A DNA stretch of 58,865 nucleotides from Cyanobacteria bacterium UBA7753 (GTDB lineage Bacteria > Cyanobacteriota > Vampirovibrionia > Gastranaerophilales > Gastranaerophilaceae): contig DLEF01000066.1 in assembly GCA_002481545.1 (NCBI GenBank), positions 1-58,865 of the forward strand, in the 5' to 3' direction. The position numbers were made by a program, and so were the translations under genes. A model generated the notes under the pieces. That model was not told the DNA's origin and ran no database searches. It worked only from the letters and a program-made list of their open reading frames with translations. The number at the start of each line of letters is the position of its first letter. Position 1 is the first letter of the stretch. Below are positions 50,931 through 58,865 of this stretch, piece by piece.

Positions 50931-52283
50931 ATGGAAGCATTATTAGCTTTTGCGAGTTCACATGCATTGATTATTTCAGCATCAATTCTTATTCTTGCTT
51001 ATGTGTTTATCGCAATGGAAAAAATTCCTAAAGTTACGATTGCATTGGTAGGTGCATCAATAACTTTGCTTTTGGGTTTGCTTGACCAAACTCAAACGAT
51101 TCACGGTCATTTAGACAAATTTTACTTTATCAATTACATTGATTGGAACGTAATACTCCTGTTGGTTTCAATGATGATTATTGTATCAATTGCAACCAGA
51201 AGCGGAATGTTCAGCTGGGCAGCTACTGAAATGCTAAAGAAAACAAAAGGTCATCCAAAGACGACTTTGTTCTGTTTAGCAGCTTTCACAGCATTTGCAT
51301 CAGCATTTTTGGATAACGTTACAACAGTTATCCTCGTTATGCCTATTACTTTTGTTGTTGCGGAAAAATTGGACATCAATCCTGTTCCGTTCTTAATAAC
51401 AGAAATTATGGCATCAAACATCGGTGGTACCGCTACCTTAATCGGCGATCCGCCTAACATCATTATCGGTAGTGCCGCAGGATTTTCATTCTTAGACTTC
51501 CTGAACGAATTAACAGGCATTGTTACAATCATCTTCTTGGCTGTAACAGGAGCTATGATATTTATGTTCAGAAAGAAACTTAAAACAACACAAGAAAGAA
51601 TGGATGCTGTAGCTCAACTTGACAACTCAGGTACGATTACCGATAAACCTTTGATGATTAGATCTTTAATCGTGTTAGGTATCGTTATTTTAGGTTTCAT
51701 AACACACGACATTACTCACATCCAAACAAGTGTTTGTGCTATGGCAGGTGCCAGCTTCTTGCTGTTGTTTGAAAAACCTACCAAAATACTTGAAGATGTT
51801 GAATGGACAACAATCTTCTTCTTTATCGGTTTGTTTATCATAATCGGCGGATTTGATAAAGCAGGCGGTATTGATTTGATGGCAAAATGGTTAATCAACG
51901 TAACTCAAGGTTCACAATCATTGGCATCAATGGTTATCCTTTGGGGATCGGGTTTATTGTCAGGTGTAATCGACAACATTCCTTACACTGCTACAATGAC
52001 ACCTATGATTAAGGAAATCTCTATGACTCCTATGATAGGATCTATGGCAGGTCATGCATTCGCATTCCCGCTCTGGTGGTGTTTATCATTGGGTGCTTGC
52101 CTCGGTGGCAACTTAACCATTATCGGTGCTGCAGCAAACGTTATTGTTTCTGAAACATCGGCTAAACACGGTCATCCGATTGAATTTATGAGCTATTTGA
52201 AATACGGTGTTGTTTGCGTAGGCTTATCACTGTTAATTTCATCAGCTTATGTATATTTAAGATTCTTACACCCAATATTTTAA
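50931..52283 (+). CDS. SLC13/ArsB/NhaD-superfamily permease
   Basis: 450 aa with about 11-12 membrane helices. Two inverted-repeat halves have SNIGGTATLIGDPPNIIIG (about 160) and GACLGGNLTIIGAAANVI (about 395), the substrate-site motifs of the ion-transporter superfamily. FASAFLDNVTTVILVMP and SGVIDNIPYTATMTPM also match. Probably a Na+/H+ or anion transporter; NhaD type is favoured by DNVTT and DNIPYTA, but arsenite or dicarboxylate transport is not excluded. RBS GGGGAGAGA. Confidence 0.88.
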   Translation: MEALLAFASSHALIISASILILAYVFIAMEKIPKVTIALVGASITLLLGLLDQTQTIHGHLDKFYFINYIDWNVILLLVSMMIIVSIATRSGMFSWAATEMLKKTKGHPKTTLFCLAAFTAFASAFLDNVTTVILVMPITFVVAEKLDINPVPFLITEIMASNIGGTATLIGDPPNIIIGSAAGFSFLDFLNELTGIVTIIFLAVTGAMIFMFRKKLKTTQERMDAVAQLDNSGTITDKPLMIRSLIVLGIVILGFITHDITHIQTSVCAMAGASFLLLFEKPTKILEDVEWTTIFFFIGLFIIIGGFDKAGGIDLMAKWLINVTQGSQSLASMVILWGSGLLSGVIDNIPYTATMTPMIKEISMTPMIGSMAGHAFAFPLWWCLSLGACLGGNLTIIGAAANVIVSETSAKHGHPIEFMSYLKYGVVCVGLSLLISSAYVYLRFLHPIF

Positions 52284-52311
52284 TCGGGCGTCAGGTCTTA
52301 TATAATATAGA

Positions 52312-52346
52312 TAAACAGTCCTTGCATTTTGTAAGGGCTGTTTTTT
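52312..52346 (+). terminator. Intrinsic terminator after the permease
   Basis: AACAGtCCTT ... AAGGgCTGTT followed by TTTTAT, 29 bp past the stop. Confidence 0.85.
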
Positions 52347-52439
52347 ATTGCAGCGATAATATCGACACCCGACAATGATTGTATTGTTGAACCCCTTCAC
52401 CCTGTTTTCTAATATTTGAAAGTTACCACTTTAAAATAT

Positions 52440-52560
52440 AAGAAAACAGACCTCTCCCACAGAAAGGGGCGAGGTTAAAGATTTTGCGAATGCAAAATCT
52501 AAGTCGTTACAAAGTACCGACTTCCCCTCTCCTGACAGGAGAGGGAGCTGTTCTTTTAAC
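52440..52560 (+). repeat. Composite dispersed repeat, family R3 (diverged copy)
   Basis: CCTCTCCCACAG..GGGGCGAGG with two inserted palindromes and a closing CTCCTGACAGGAGAGGG. The palindromes are different in sequence from those at 3236-3410, though in the same slot. Confidence 0.6.
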
Positions 52561-52891
52561 GTCATCCTGAGCTATAACTTTTTAAATAATATGTATTTTA
52601 TTGAATATCAGCGAAGGATCTTTTATTAGAACAGCGGGTGAGGTGCAACCGCGGAGCGGATTCCGCCCCGACTTGTGGGAGGAAGTCGCTCTTATATTTT
52701 ACGATAGTAAAACATTAGAGCTACAGGTGGGGAGTGGCAAAAACGTAAGGTAGACTTTAGTCTACCAATATTTTAAAGTCTTAGCAAAGTAGGGTGCGGT
52801 CACTACCGCACCAACAATATTTTATGCCCAAATCAAAAATTTGTGCTATATTGTTATCAACGGAATTAAACAGAATTTATAAGAGAGAGTT

Positions 52892-53503
52892 ATGAAAAAG
52901 ATATTATGTTTTGGTGACAGTAACACATTCGGATATATTCCGAACGACGGCGGACAATATGCGGATGGCGTCCGTTGGACTTCAAGATTGGCTAACCTTT
53001 TAGGCAAAAATTATCAGATTATTGAGGCGGGCTGCAGTAACAGAACATGTTTTTCCGACAATGACGAAGGCGATATAAAAACGGGATATAAGGCAATCGA
53101 AAAGTATTTGCCAAACAAATATGACTGTATCTTGGTTGCCGTCGGAGTAAATGATATCCAATTATTCTATAAACCGACATTGGAGGAGTTTGAACAGGGT
53201 TACGAGAAATTCATCAAACAAATAAAATCCAAAAACGATGCAAAAATTGTGATTGTTGCTCCTCCGATTGTGAAAGACTGCGTAAAACAGGGTACAAGCG
53301 CATTCCAGTTTGATGATGAATCAATAGAAAAATCCAAGTATTTGCCTGATATCTGCAAAAGGATTGCAGAGAGAAACGATTGTTACTTTATTGATTTTAA
53401 TGACAGAGTGCAGGTTTCCAACTTGGACGGGTTGCATTATATGCCGGAGGCTCATGCCCAAATCGCGGATATTTTAAGCAAATATCTACGCGATGTGGTT
53501 TAA
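52892..53503 (+). CDS. SGNH/GDSL hydrolase
   Basis: 203 aa. Block I GDSN with Ser10 (ILCFGDSNTFGY), block III GVND, block V DGLHYMPEAH (Asp/His). An esterase or carbohydrate deacetylase by family; the substrate is unknown. RBS GAGAG. No signal peptide. Its last 18 bases overlap the end of the convergent FKG gene. Confidence 0.9.
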   Translation: MKKILCFGDSNTFGYIPNDGGQYADGVRWTSRLANLLGKNYQIIEAGCSNRTCFSDNDEGDIKTGYKAIEKYLPNKYDCILVAVGVNDIQLFYKPTLEEFEQGYEKFIKQIKSKNDAKIVIVAPPIVKDCVKQGTSAFQFDDESIEKSKYLPDICKRIAERNDCYFIDFNDRVQVSNLDGLHYMPEAHAQIADILSKYLRDVV

Positions 53504-55156
53504 TAAAGCATTATTGTCGTGGTTCAAAACCGCCTGTTTGTATTGGTCAAATTGGTTAGGTTTCTTTGCCGAAACTTGCGTATTTACTTGCGGAGCAGTC
53601 TGTTTTGCGCCTGCTTTTTTGTTCTTGCGGTTTGTAATAAATATGTTCAACTTAGGAAGTAATATACCTAATGCGATTGTTGAATAAGCAAGCCCTGCTG
53701 CTTGTGCAACATTGAGTTTCCATATATTTTTCTTAGCAAATTGTTCACCCTTTGCCGCAACTTCGTTATGAGTTTTTAAAGATACATCATTCAACCAGTG
53801 GCGGATGCCTTTGCCCGGTTTGCTTTCGTTGAACAAGACGTTACGTTTTCTGTCAAGCAAGTTGCCAACGCCTTTAGCTGCAAAACCTCCAAGAACTAAC
53901 CAGTTCAAGAATCCTAAGTAGTCTCTTGTTGTGCTTTCTCTGAGTTCGTCTTTGTTGTCTGATGCTAAAAATCTGCCGATAAGAGTAGATGCGTAAACGG
54001 TCTTAATAGCGTTACCGCTTGTTACAGGACCTGTAAACTCAAGCTTTTTAACGAAGTCTTTAGGTGATTTAACCTTCATTACTCCGATTGCCATAGCTGC
54101 CATACCGAGGCTGGCTGCAACCTTTTCTGCCCAGAAACCTTTGCTGTTATCTTTTGTGGATTTTTTGTCTTTTGATTTTGCACTTTCGGCATAATTGGTA
54201 TCACCGACGAAACCTTTTTGTCCGGTTCTCTTTTCGGTGATTTTTCTGTTTATATGTTGATCGGCGAGCCCTAACCCTGATGCAATAGCTAATGCTCCGA
54301 GTGCTTTCACTTTGTTAATCTTGAAGATTTTGTTTATGGCTGTGTTTTTATCAACGTTTTTGTTTGTTAAGATGTCTTTTCCGAAATCTACGGTATCTCT
54401 TAAAAGGTTGCCGAGAGAAGAAGACAATGTTTTATCTTTGTGTTTTGTCGTTACGCTTGCAGCTCCGAGAGCGTTAGTAACACGGCTTTCAACGATTGTT
54501 AAAAGATTTTTTCTGTCTTTGTTTGTGACGGATTTATCGTTTATAAGTTCCGTTGTAAGATTCAATATAGAGTCTTTGTCTTTTAATCTTTCGTGGATAC
54601 CTTCGTATTTTTTGTTATCCCATTTGATTTTTGACCATTTCTTTTCGTCTACCCATTGGACGTTTTTCCAGTCTATATCTTTGAAGTTTTTAGTAGTTTT
54701 GTTATCACGTCCCGATAAGTTTTCAAATACGTTTGAAACATATTCTTTTGTGTCTTTTGAGTCTTTGCCTGCCTCGTTCAATAAGTTCAAACTGTCGTTA
54801 GAAAACCATGATTTTGTGTTGATAGGAGTTTTCGGTTTGATAACTTTGTTTGCGATTTTTGCAATACCTTTTGCCAAGTAGCTTGCTGAAAGGCAGACAA
54901 TCAATGTTCCCGTAAATTCTCTGAAGAAGGTTTCGGCCCCTGCGTATTTGTTACGTTCTTTTGTATCAACGTAGGTTCTCGGAGCAACCATTGAAATCAG
55001 GTCAAGTCCGACTGCGTTTGCCATCGGGTTAGTGTTCAGTGTTCTTAAGGTATTTGTGATTGCTCCGTCTAAAGGACCTTTGAAACTTGGTTTGTTATTT
55101 GATTTCTTTGATACATAGGGTTTGTTATTGTTTATAGGTTGTTGTTGTATTCTCAT
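53486..55156 (-). CDS. FKG-motif membrane protein, second paralogue, under a predicted Cys attenuator
   Basis: 556 aa from the ATG at 55156, with GGAG 9 nt upstream; earlier in-frame ATGs lie within the terminator-like leader. N-terminus is Asn/Gln/Lys-rich, then PSFKGPLDG (about 23-31) and VAPRTYVDTKERN. Hydrophobic segments are at about 85-105, 280-297, 340-360, 405-425 and 500-520 (GLAYSTIALGILLPKLNIFI). The rest is Lys-rich and soluble. Shares layout with the gene at 12562. Only one Cys is evident, so it is not itself Cys-rich. Function unknown; probably membrane-associated and lineage-specific. Confidence 0.75.
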   Translation of the reverse strand: MRIQQQPINNNKPYVSKKSNNKPSFKGPLDGAITNTLRTLNTNPMANAVGLDLISMVAPRTYVDTKERNKYAGAETFFREFTGTLIVCLSASYLAKGIAKIANKVIKPKTPINTKSWFSNDSLNLLNEAGKDSKDTKEYVSNVFENLSGRDNKTTKNFKDIDWKNVQWVDEKKWSKIKWDNKKYEGIHERLKDKDSILNLTTELINDKSVTNKDRKNLLTIVESRVTNALGAASVTTKHKDKTLSSSLGNLLRDTVDFGKDILTNKNVDKNTAINKIFKINKVKALGALAIASGLGLADQHINRKITEKRTGQKGFVGDTNYAESAKSKDKKSTKDNSKGFWAEKVAASLGMAAMAIGVMKVKSPKDFVKKLEFTGPVTSGNAIKTVYASTLIGRFLASDNKDELRESTTRDYLGFLNWLVLGGFAAKGVGNLLDRKRNVLFNESKPGKGIRHWLNDVSLKTHNEVAAKGEQFAKKNIWKLNVAQAAGLAYSTIALGILLPKLNIFITNRKNKKAGAKQTAPQVNTQVSAKKPNQFDQYKQAVLNHDNNALLNHIA

Positions 55157-55172
55157 TATAAATTTCTCCATT

Positions 55173-55211
55173 AAAAAAGTTCCTAAACTCAAATTGTATT
55201 AGGAACTTCTT
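55173..55211 (-). terminator. Leader terminator (stem 3:4) in front of the FKG gene
   Basis: Minus strand: AAGTTCCTAA (55199-55208), 12-nt loop, TTAGGAACTT (55177-55186), then TTTT. It ends 17 nt before the FKG start, so the gene is transcribed only by read-through. Confidence 0.85.
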
Positions 55212-55280
55212 AAAATTTTATATTAACTATTTATATTCTCAGCATAAAATCATCTGTAAGTCCCTAATTAGCACTTACAG
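55198..55280 (-). promoter_or_regulatory. Attenuator switch: competing stems 1:2 and 2:3
   Basis: Minus-strand segments: 1 = CTGTAAGT (55273-55280, inside the Cys codons), 2 = ATTAGGGACTTACAG (55254-55268), 3 = AAGTTCCTAAT (55198-55208). 1:2 pairs over 8 perfect base pairs. 2:3 pairs over 11 (10 Watson-Crick, one G-U). 3 is also the 5' arm of the terminator at 55177-55208. A stalled ribosome on the Cys codons would mask 1, free 2, and let 2:3 block termination. Confidence 0.8.
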
Positions 55281-55318
55281 CAACAACAACCTAAATTTTT
55301 ATTAAATAGTTGTCTCAT
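55268..55318 (-). CDS. Cysteine-rich leader peptide ORF (16 aa)
   Basis: MRQLFNKNLGCCCCKC, stop TAA. Five of the last six residues are Cys (TGT TGT TGC TGT ... TGC). AGGTG lies 8 nt upstream of the ATG. Too short for normal gene calls. Its position, with the competing stems and terminator downstream, fits a regulatory leader rather than a functional product. A small thiol or metal-binding peptide is the alternative. Confidence 0.75.
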   Translation of the reverse strand: MRQLFNKNLGCCCCKC

Positions 55319-55343
55319 GAATTACACACCTTTCGTACTCCTT

Positions 55344-55372
55344 AATAAATCAAAAATAAAAAAATTTGTCAA
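55344..55372 (-). promoter_or_regulatory. Sigma-70 promoter of the Cys leader/FKG transcript
   Basis: Minus strand: TTGACA (55367-55372, perfect -35), 17-bp spacer, TTTATT (55344-55349). The transcript would start near 55337, 19 nt before the leader ATG. Confidence 0.7.
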
Positions 55373-55445
55373 TTATTAGCCATGCGCATTAACAAAAATT
55401 TACAAAAACCATGAAATCATGGCTTAAAGATAAATAAAGTTAACG

Positions 55446-55573
55446 ATATACAAAGTTTCAGTAAAATAAAAACGTATATGTCATGCTGAATTTATTTCAG
55501 CATCTTTAAATTTTTGTATCAAATCCTGAAACAAGTTCAGGATGACAGATTTCAATACTGAAACTTTGTATAT
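55446..55573. mobile_element. 128-bp MITE-like element: R1 core with 17-bp perfect terminal inverted repeats
   Basis: Ends ATATACAAAGTTTCAGT (55446-55462) and ACTGAAACTTTGTATAT (55557-55573) are perfect inverted repeats. The core (55480-55546) is an R1 repeat. No coding capacity and no obvious target duplication. Confidence 0.65.
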
Positions 55574-55634
55574 TGTTACCTACATAAATATTAACAAATG
55601 GCACTATTTATTGTTTTTTGATAAAATATGATTT

Positions 55635-56438
55635 ATGAGCGCTTTAACCTTTAGAGGAACAGTTACATATTTGATTTACAGACAGCTTGCAAAGAGTTTT
55701 GTGAGTCTTGTTTCCACAATTGGAGATATAGTTCAATACGGGCTTTACACTCTGAAATATCTATTTAGCGGAGGGGTTAAAAGAAAAGAGCTTTTAGACC
55801 AATGTGCAAGATTTGGGGTAAGTTCTTTGCCGATTACTTTATCCATTGTCGGGATGTCTGTAGTCATTGTTGCAATGCAGGTCGCGGGCGAAATGGTAAA
55901 ACAGGGCGCGGGTAACTTCGTCGGAATGCTTATTGCAATCCTTGTAGTAAGAGAAGACGGGATAATCATGTCTGGTTTTGCCATAATATCCATGATTGGC
56001 TCTTCGCTTGCGTCAGAGCTTGCCACAATGCGTGTAACCGAGCAGATAGACGCGATTGAGGTATTAAAGGTCAACCCTATAGAATACCTGTTCGTGCCGC
56101 GAGTACTGTCAGGCATACTTATGATGCCTCCCGTATTGGTTGTGTCATCGCTTGTGGGTATCGTAGGGGGCGGAATTGCCTCTCACCTTGCATCGGGCTT
56201 ATCTTATAAGGCTTATTTCGATTCCGTTTGGAACGGCTTATATATGAAAGATATGAATGTGGCGCTTTTAAAGGCTGTTGTATTCGGGTTTACGATTGCA
56301 CTTATAAGCTGTACTTGCGGTTATACCGCAACGGGCGGAGCAAGAGGCGTCGGACAGGCAACAACGAAAGCCGTTGTATGGTCGTTCATGGCAATGGTTG
56401 TATGGGATTTGATATTTGCGTTGATTTTCTTCTTCTAA
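55635..56438 (+). CDS. mlaE: MlaE-family lipid ABC transporter permease
   Basis: 267 aa with five to six membrane helices. VGMSVVIVAMQVAGEMVKQGAGNFVG, EDGIIMSGFAIISMIGSSLASELATMRVTEQIDAIEVL (the central EQIDAI coupling motif) and ALISCTCGYTATGGARGVGQATTKAVV are MlaE marks. In Gram-negatives it moves phospholipids between membranes; cyanobacterial and plastid counterparts belong to the TGD system. First of three genes. No SD; the promoter hexamer is 7 nt from the ATG. Confidence 0.93.
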   Translation: MSALTFRGTVTYLIYRQLAKSFVSLVSTIGDIVQYGLYTLKYLFSGGVKRKELLDQCARFGVSSLPITLSIVGMSVVIVAMQVAGEMVKQGAGNFVGMLIAILVVREDGIIMSGFAIISMIGSSLASELATMRVTEQIDAIEVLKVNPIEYLFVPRVLSGILMMPPVLVVSSLVGIVGGGIASHLASGLSYKAYFDSVWNGLYMKDMNVALLKAVVFGFTIALISCTCGYTATGGARGVGQATTKAVVWSFMAMVVWDLIFALIFFF

Positions 56439-56504
56439 TATCAAATCAAAAGCTTATGTTAAAATAAGAAAATAGGAAAGGAATAGTTAAAGGTATACGT
56501 TTAA

Positions 56505-57221
56505 ATGGGAATAGAGGTTAAAAACTTAGTAAAATCTTTTGATGAAAATGTCGTAATAGACCATTTGTCATTTAGCGTAAATCGCGGTGAAACGCTCGCA
56601 ATAATCGGGTTCAGCGGTTCGGGTAAAAGTACCGTGCTCAAACTCATCTGCGGACTTATTCCTAAGGATTCGGGCGAGATTATCACCTCCGGCGATATCG
56701 CTATGGTATTCCAATATTCCGCATTGATTGATTCTTTGAACGTATACGACAATATTGCTTTCGCGCTCCATGAAAGAAAAGATTTAAGAAAAAAATATAC
56801 GGAACCCCAAATAAAAAGTATTGTTAGAGAAAAATTGGCTCTGGTCGGCTTGGCAGGGATTGAAAACAAGTTCCCGTCCGAGCTTTCGGGCGGTATGCAG
56901 AAACGTGTAAGTTTCGCCCGTGCAATAGTCACCGAGCCTGATATAATTCTCTATGATGAACCTACTGCGGGGTTGGATCCTATGTCGTCCACTCTTATAG
57001 AAAATTATATCGTAAGATTAAAAGAACAGACCAACGCGGCATCAATCGTTGTAACGCACCAGATGTCAACCATTACGAGAACGGCTGATCAGGTGTTGAT
57101 GCTCTACGGCGGGAAGTGTGTGTTCTTCGGAACACCGGAGGAGCTTTGCAGGCAAGATACTCCGTATACAAAACAGTTTGTATCGGCAAGCCTTGAAGGT
57201 CCTATGAAGTTAAATAACTAA
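56505..57221 (+). CDS. mlaF: MlaF-family ABC transporter ATPase
   Basis: 238 aa. Walker A GFSGSGKST (about 35-43), Q-loop VFQYSALIDSLNVYDNIAF, signature LSGGMQKRVSFARA, Walker B IILYDEPTAGLDP, H-loop VVTHQMS. Cytoplasmic partner of MlaE. Follows it by 66 bp. Confidence 0.94.
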   Translation: MGIEVKNLVKSFDENVVIDHLSFSVNRGETLAIIGFSGSGKSTVLKLICGLIPKDSGEIITSGDIAMVFQYSALIDSLNVYDNIAFALHERKDLRKKYTEPQIKSIVREKLALVGLAGIENKFPSELSGGMQKRVSFARAIVTEPDIILYDEPTAGLDPMSSTLIENYIVRLKEQTNAASIVVTHQMSTITRTADQVLMLYGGKCVFFGTPEELCRQDTPYTKQFVSASLEGPMKLNN

Positions 57222-57236
57222 GAAAAGGAATAAAAA

Positions 57237-58586
57237 ATGAAATTATCATCATCGTTTAAAGTCGGAATTTTGGCACTCGTTGCACTTTTAATATTCTTCT
57301 GTACCGTACTTTGGGTAAAGGGAAGAGCGTTATCTTCCGCAGCGAGAATAGAGGTGCATTTTAAGGATGTAAACGGTATCAGACCGGGCTCTGCCGTACA
57401 GATGATGGGGTTGAGAGTCGGACAGGTAGAAGAGGTTATTCCTGTCGTTGACGGTGATACGAGTTATGTAAAACTAAAATTTGTTATCACTAACAAGGAT
57501 GTAAAAATCCCGAGAGCATCTATGCTTTCTATTCAGCAGTCAGGGTTAATCGGGGAACAATTCCTTGAAATTACTCCTCCTAAATTGAAACCTGTCTATA
57601 TCCCTGCGAATACTGATGTTTTACCGAGAGGGACGAAGGTTCAGATTAAACTTGATGATAAATATTATGATGTAGGGTTTGTAAAACGCTCTCAGATATT
57701 GAGTAAACTGGTTGTTCCTAAGAATTTGCAGGCGGTTATAAACACAAAATATGCCTACAGATATGATTATATGATTGATTATCCGGGGCTGATTTTGCCT
57801 GAATTTATAGTCGGTAAAGTTGTATATGACCACGGTGAATATAAGTTGAGAATAAAACCACTTGATAATTCACCTATTCCGTGTCCTCATCAGACATCTC
57901 CGTATACTATTATGGAACCTATGAGAATAGCGGACTTCTTGGATTTGCAGTATCAAGCTGCAGAATCTCTGACAGAGACGAACAAGAAGTTGAATGAACT
58001 GTTGGACGAAAATATGGTTGCGGAATTAAAACAAACCGTTGTTAATATCAAGGCTTTGACGGCTCAAGCAACTACAACTTTGAGCAAGGCTGAACTCCTT
58101 GTTGACGAATCAAGAAAAGACTTGAACGCAATAATGAAGATGATGAACGATGTATCGGGCAACTTTAACAGCCTGTCTAAGAACGTTAATAACGTAATCG
58201 AAGATCCTAGATTTAAGTCTACCTTCTACGATACGACAAAGAACGTTAATAAATTGGCACAAGAGTTGACTCCGATTATTGGGGCTGTTGATGCTAAACA
58301 GTTTGCATCGGATTTGAGTATCACGATGAGCAACGTTGCGGAGATATCTAATTCCGTAAACAGAATGTCAAAGGATGATAAACTGAAAGCAAATCTGACT
58401 CAGACATTAGACAACGTAAACAGAGCTTTGTGCAATGTTAATGCTACATTGGATGTTATCAATAACACCAATGACAAAGCGAACGTTAAGCAGGTAATGG
58501 AAGATACCGCAACAACGGTTCATAACCTGAGAAAATTCTCCGAAAAACTGAACAAGAGATTTTTGATATTCCGACTGTTGTTCTAG
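57237..58586 (+). CDS. mlaD: MlaD/MCE-domain lipid-binding protein
   Basis: 449 aa. Single N-terminal membrane helix (about 8-26), MCE domain (about 38-118: VHFKDVNGIRPGSAVQMMGLRVGQVEEV.., IQQSGLIGEQFLEITPP), then a linker and a long helical region (about 255-440) with repeated NVN/AQEL segments, far longer than E. coli MlaD and closer to TGD2-like proteins. It would bridge the periplasm and carry lipid. A strong terminator follows. No mlaB or mlaC is seen. Confidence 0.92.
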   Translation: MKLSSSFKVGILALVALLIFFCTVLWVKGRALSSAARIEVHFKDVNGIRPGSAVQMMGLRVGQVEEVIPVVDGDTSYVKLKFVITNKDVKIPRASMLSIQQSGLIGEQFLEITPPKLKPVYIPANTDVLPRGTKVQIKLDDKYYDVGFVKRSQILSKLVVPKNLQAVINTKYAYRYDYMIDYPGLILPEFIVGKVVYDHGEYKLRIKPLDNSPIPCPHQTSPYTIMEPMRIADFLDLQYQAAESLTETNKKLNELLDENMVAELKQTVVNIKALTAQATTTLSKAELLVDESRKDLNAIMKMMNDVSGNFNSLSKNVNNVIEDPRFKSTFYDTTKNVNKLAQELTPIIGAVDAKQFASDLSITMSNVAEISNSVNRMSKDDKLKANLTQTLDNVNRALCNVNATLDVINNTNDKANVKQVMEDTATTVHNLRKFSEKLNKRFLIFRLLF

Positions 58587-58619
58587 GGAAAATGATGCAG
58601 ATAAAATAAACATAAAAAC

Positions 58620-58657
58620 AAAAAAGGTAACATAATGTATATTATGTTACCTTTTTT
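58620..58657 (+). terminator. Intrinsic terminator after mlaD
   Basis: AAAAAGGTAACATAAT / ATTATGTTACCTTTTT then T, perfect stem, 33 bp past the stop. Confidence 0.9.
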
Positions 58658-58711
58658 AGGGGTAAATATTTGTGGTAGATTTAATATAATTTTTTTGTGA
58701 TTGTTGGAGTT

Positions 58712-58860
58712 TCTCCCCCTCACTCGACCTTGTAATTTTCGCTGTCGCTCAAAAACAATGTCGGTCTCTCCCGCAGATGGGGGCGAGACTTTGGCTTGTG
58801 CGATAGCACAAGCCGGACCGTTGCTACCGCAACGGTCTAAAACCTCGCTCCTCTGTCTTG
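58712..58860 (-). repeat. Composite dispersed repeat, family R3 (copy 2, inverted)
   Basis: Inverted relative to 3236-3410: CTCGACCTTGTAATTTTCGC, GAGACTTTGG, GCTTGTGC/GCACAAGC, ACCGTTGC/GCAACGGT, AACCTCGCTCC. It extends close to the right edge. Confidence 0.8.
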
Positions 58861-58865
58861 AAATT

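Larger units (their letters stand above)
52284..52891. other. 608-bp intergenic region with composite repeats
   Basis: No credible gene. It has the terminator, an R3-type repeat with AGATTTTGC/GCAAAATCT and AAGTCGTTACA/TACCGACTT palindromes (about 52440-52560), a second R3-like CCGCGGAGCGGATTCCGC stretch (near 52650-52745), and GTCATCCTGAGC segments. Confidence 0.7.
55319..55634. other. Divergent intergenic region between the Cys leader and mlaE
   Basis: No gene. Leader promoter at 55344-55372, a 128-bp MITE-like repeat at 55446-55573, and the mlaE promoter region. A TAAAAT at 55622-55627 is 7 nt before the mlaE ATG, so that transcript may be leaderless. Confidence 0.6.

Noticed and set aside
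53493..53687. 64-aa plus-strand ORF after the SGNH gene
   Set aside because: Lies opposite the C-terminal coding part of the FKG gene; no RBS.
1..58865. CRISPR arrays, prophage or IS transposase
   Set aside because: No regularly spaced direct repeats, phage structural genes or transposase motifs were seen; repeats are dispersed palindromes.

Overview
The window looks like chromosome of a low-GC, Gram-negative, non-photosynthetic relative of Cyanobacteria (Melainabacteria, Gastranaerophilales type). This is inferred from gene content and style: an MlaE-F-D set and an Omp85/TpsB porin (outer membrane), a GH57-DUF3536 glucan enzyme, a four-subunit 2-oxoacid:ferredoxin oxidoreductase and reverse rubrerythrin (anaerobe), a flagellar-type ATPase FliI, and lineage-type proteins opening with an N-terminal '...FKG' motif. 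TAG is used as a normal stop, so the standard bacterial code applies. There is no prophage, IS transposase or CRISPR array.

Layout. 1-3077: C-terminally clipped GLUG-repeat giant protein. 3.5-5.7 kb: coiled-coil HTH protein, recA, hypothetical. 5.8-9.0 kb (minus): ilvC, rplL-rplJ with L10 leader and attenuator, membrane-anchored Hsp20-like protein. 9.1-14.6 kb: OB-like exported protein, GH57, first FKG membrane protein. 14.7-22.8 kb (minus): TIGR02757, tadA, histidine kinase/response regulator, panD, Vor/Kor operon, ParE-like toxin, tRNA-CAT. 23.4-26.8 kb: second GLUG paralogue (interrupted by an amber codon) and fliI. 26.9-33.0 kb: reverse rubrerythrin, ferritin, flavoprotein, acetyltransferase, glutamate synthase-type oxidoreductase, secreted zincin-like protein. 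33.3-41.6 kb: diiron-like protein, TpsB porin plus small partner, bioDA, folE2, rpsP. 41.7-50.7 kb (minus): metG, rlmH, mscS, third GLUG paralogue, coaE, rlu, thioesterase. 50.9-58.6 kb: SLC13/NhaD permease, SGNH hydrolase, second FKG protein, mlaEFD.

Two systems stand out. (1) A sigma-28 (FliA) regulon: all three GLUG paralogues and the zincin-like protein have TAAAG(T/A)TT-N11-GCCGTAAA, exactly 11 bp spaced, upstream of their starts. The paralogues keep near-constant N- and C-terminal helices around a variable beta-helix/GLUG core, as flagellin does, and fliI is next to one of them. I infer a family of flagellar/type III-exported surface proteins. (2) Upstream of the second FKG gene is a textbook transcription attenuator: a 16-codon leader ORF with five Cys codons (ending GCCCCKC) followed by mutually exclusive 1:2, 2:3 and 3:4 stems, the last an intrinsic terminator. 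It predicts cysteine-tRNA control of a lineage-specific membrane protein.

Other structure: a 73-nt three-way-junction RNA in front of rpsP, several dispersed palindromic repeat families (one a 128-bp element with 17-bp perfect terminal inverted repeats), and a 33-bp inverted repeat bounding the second GLUG gene.
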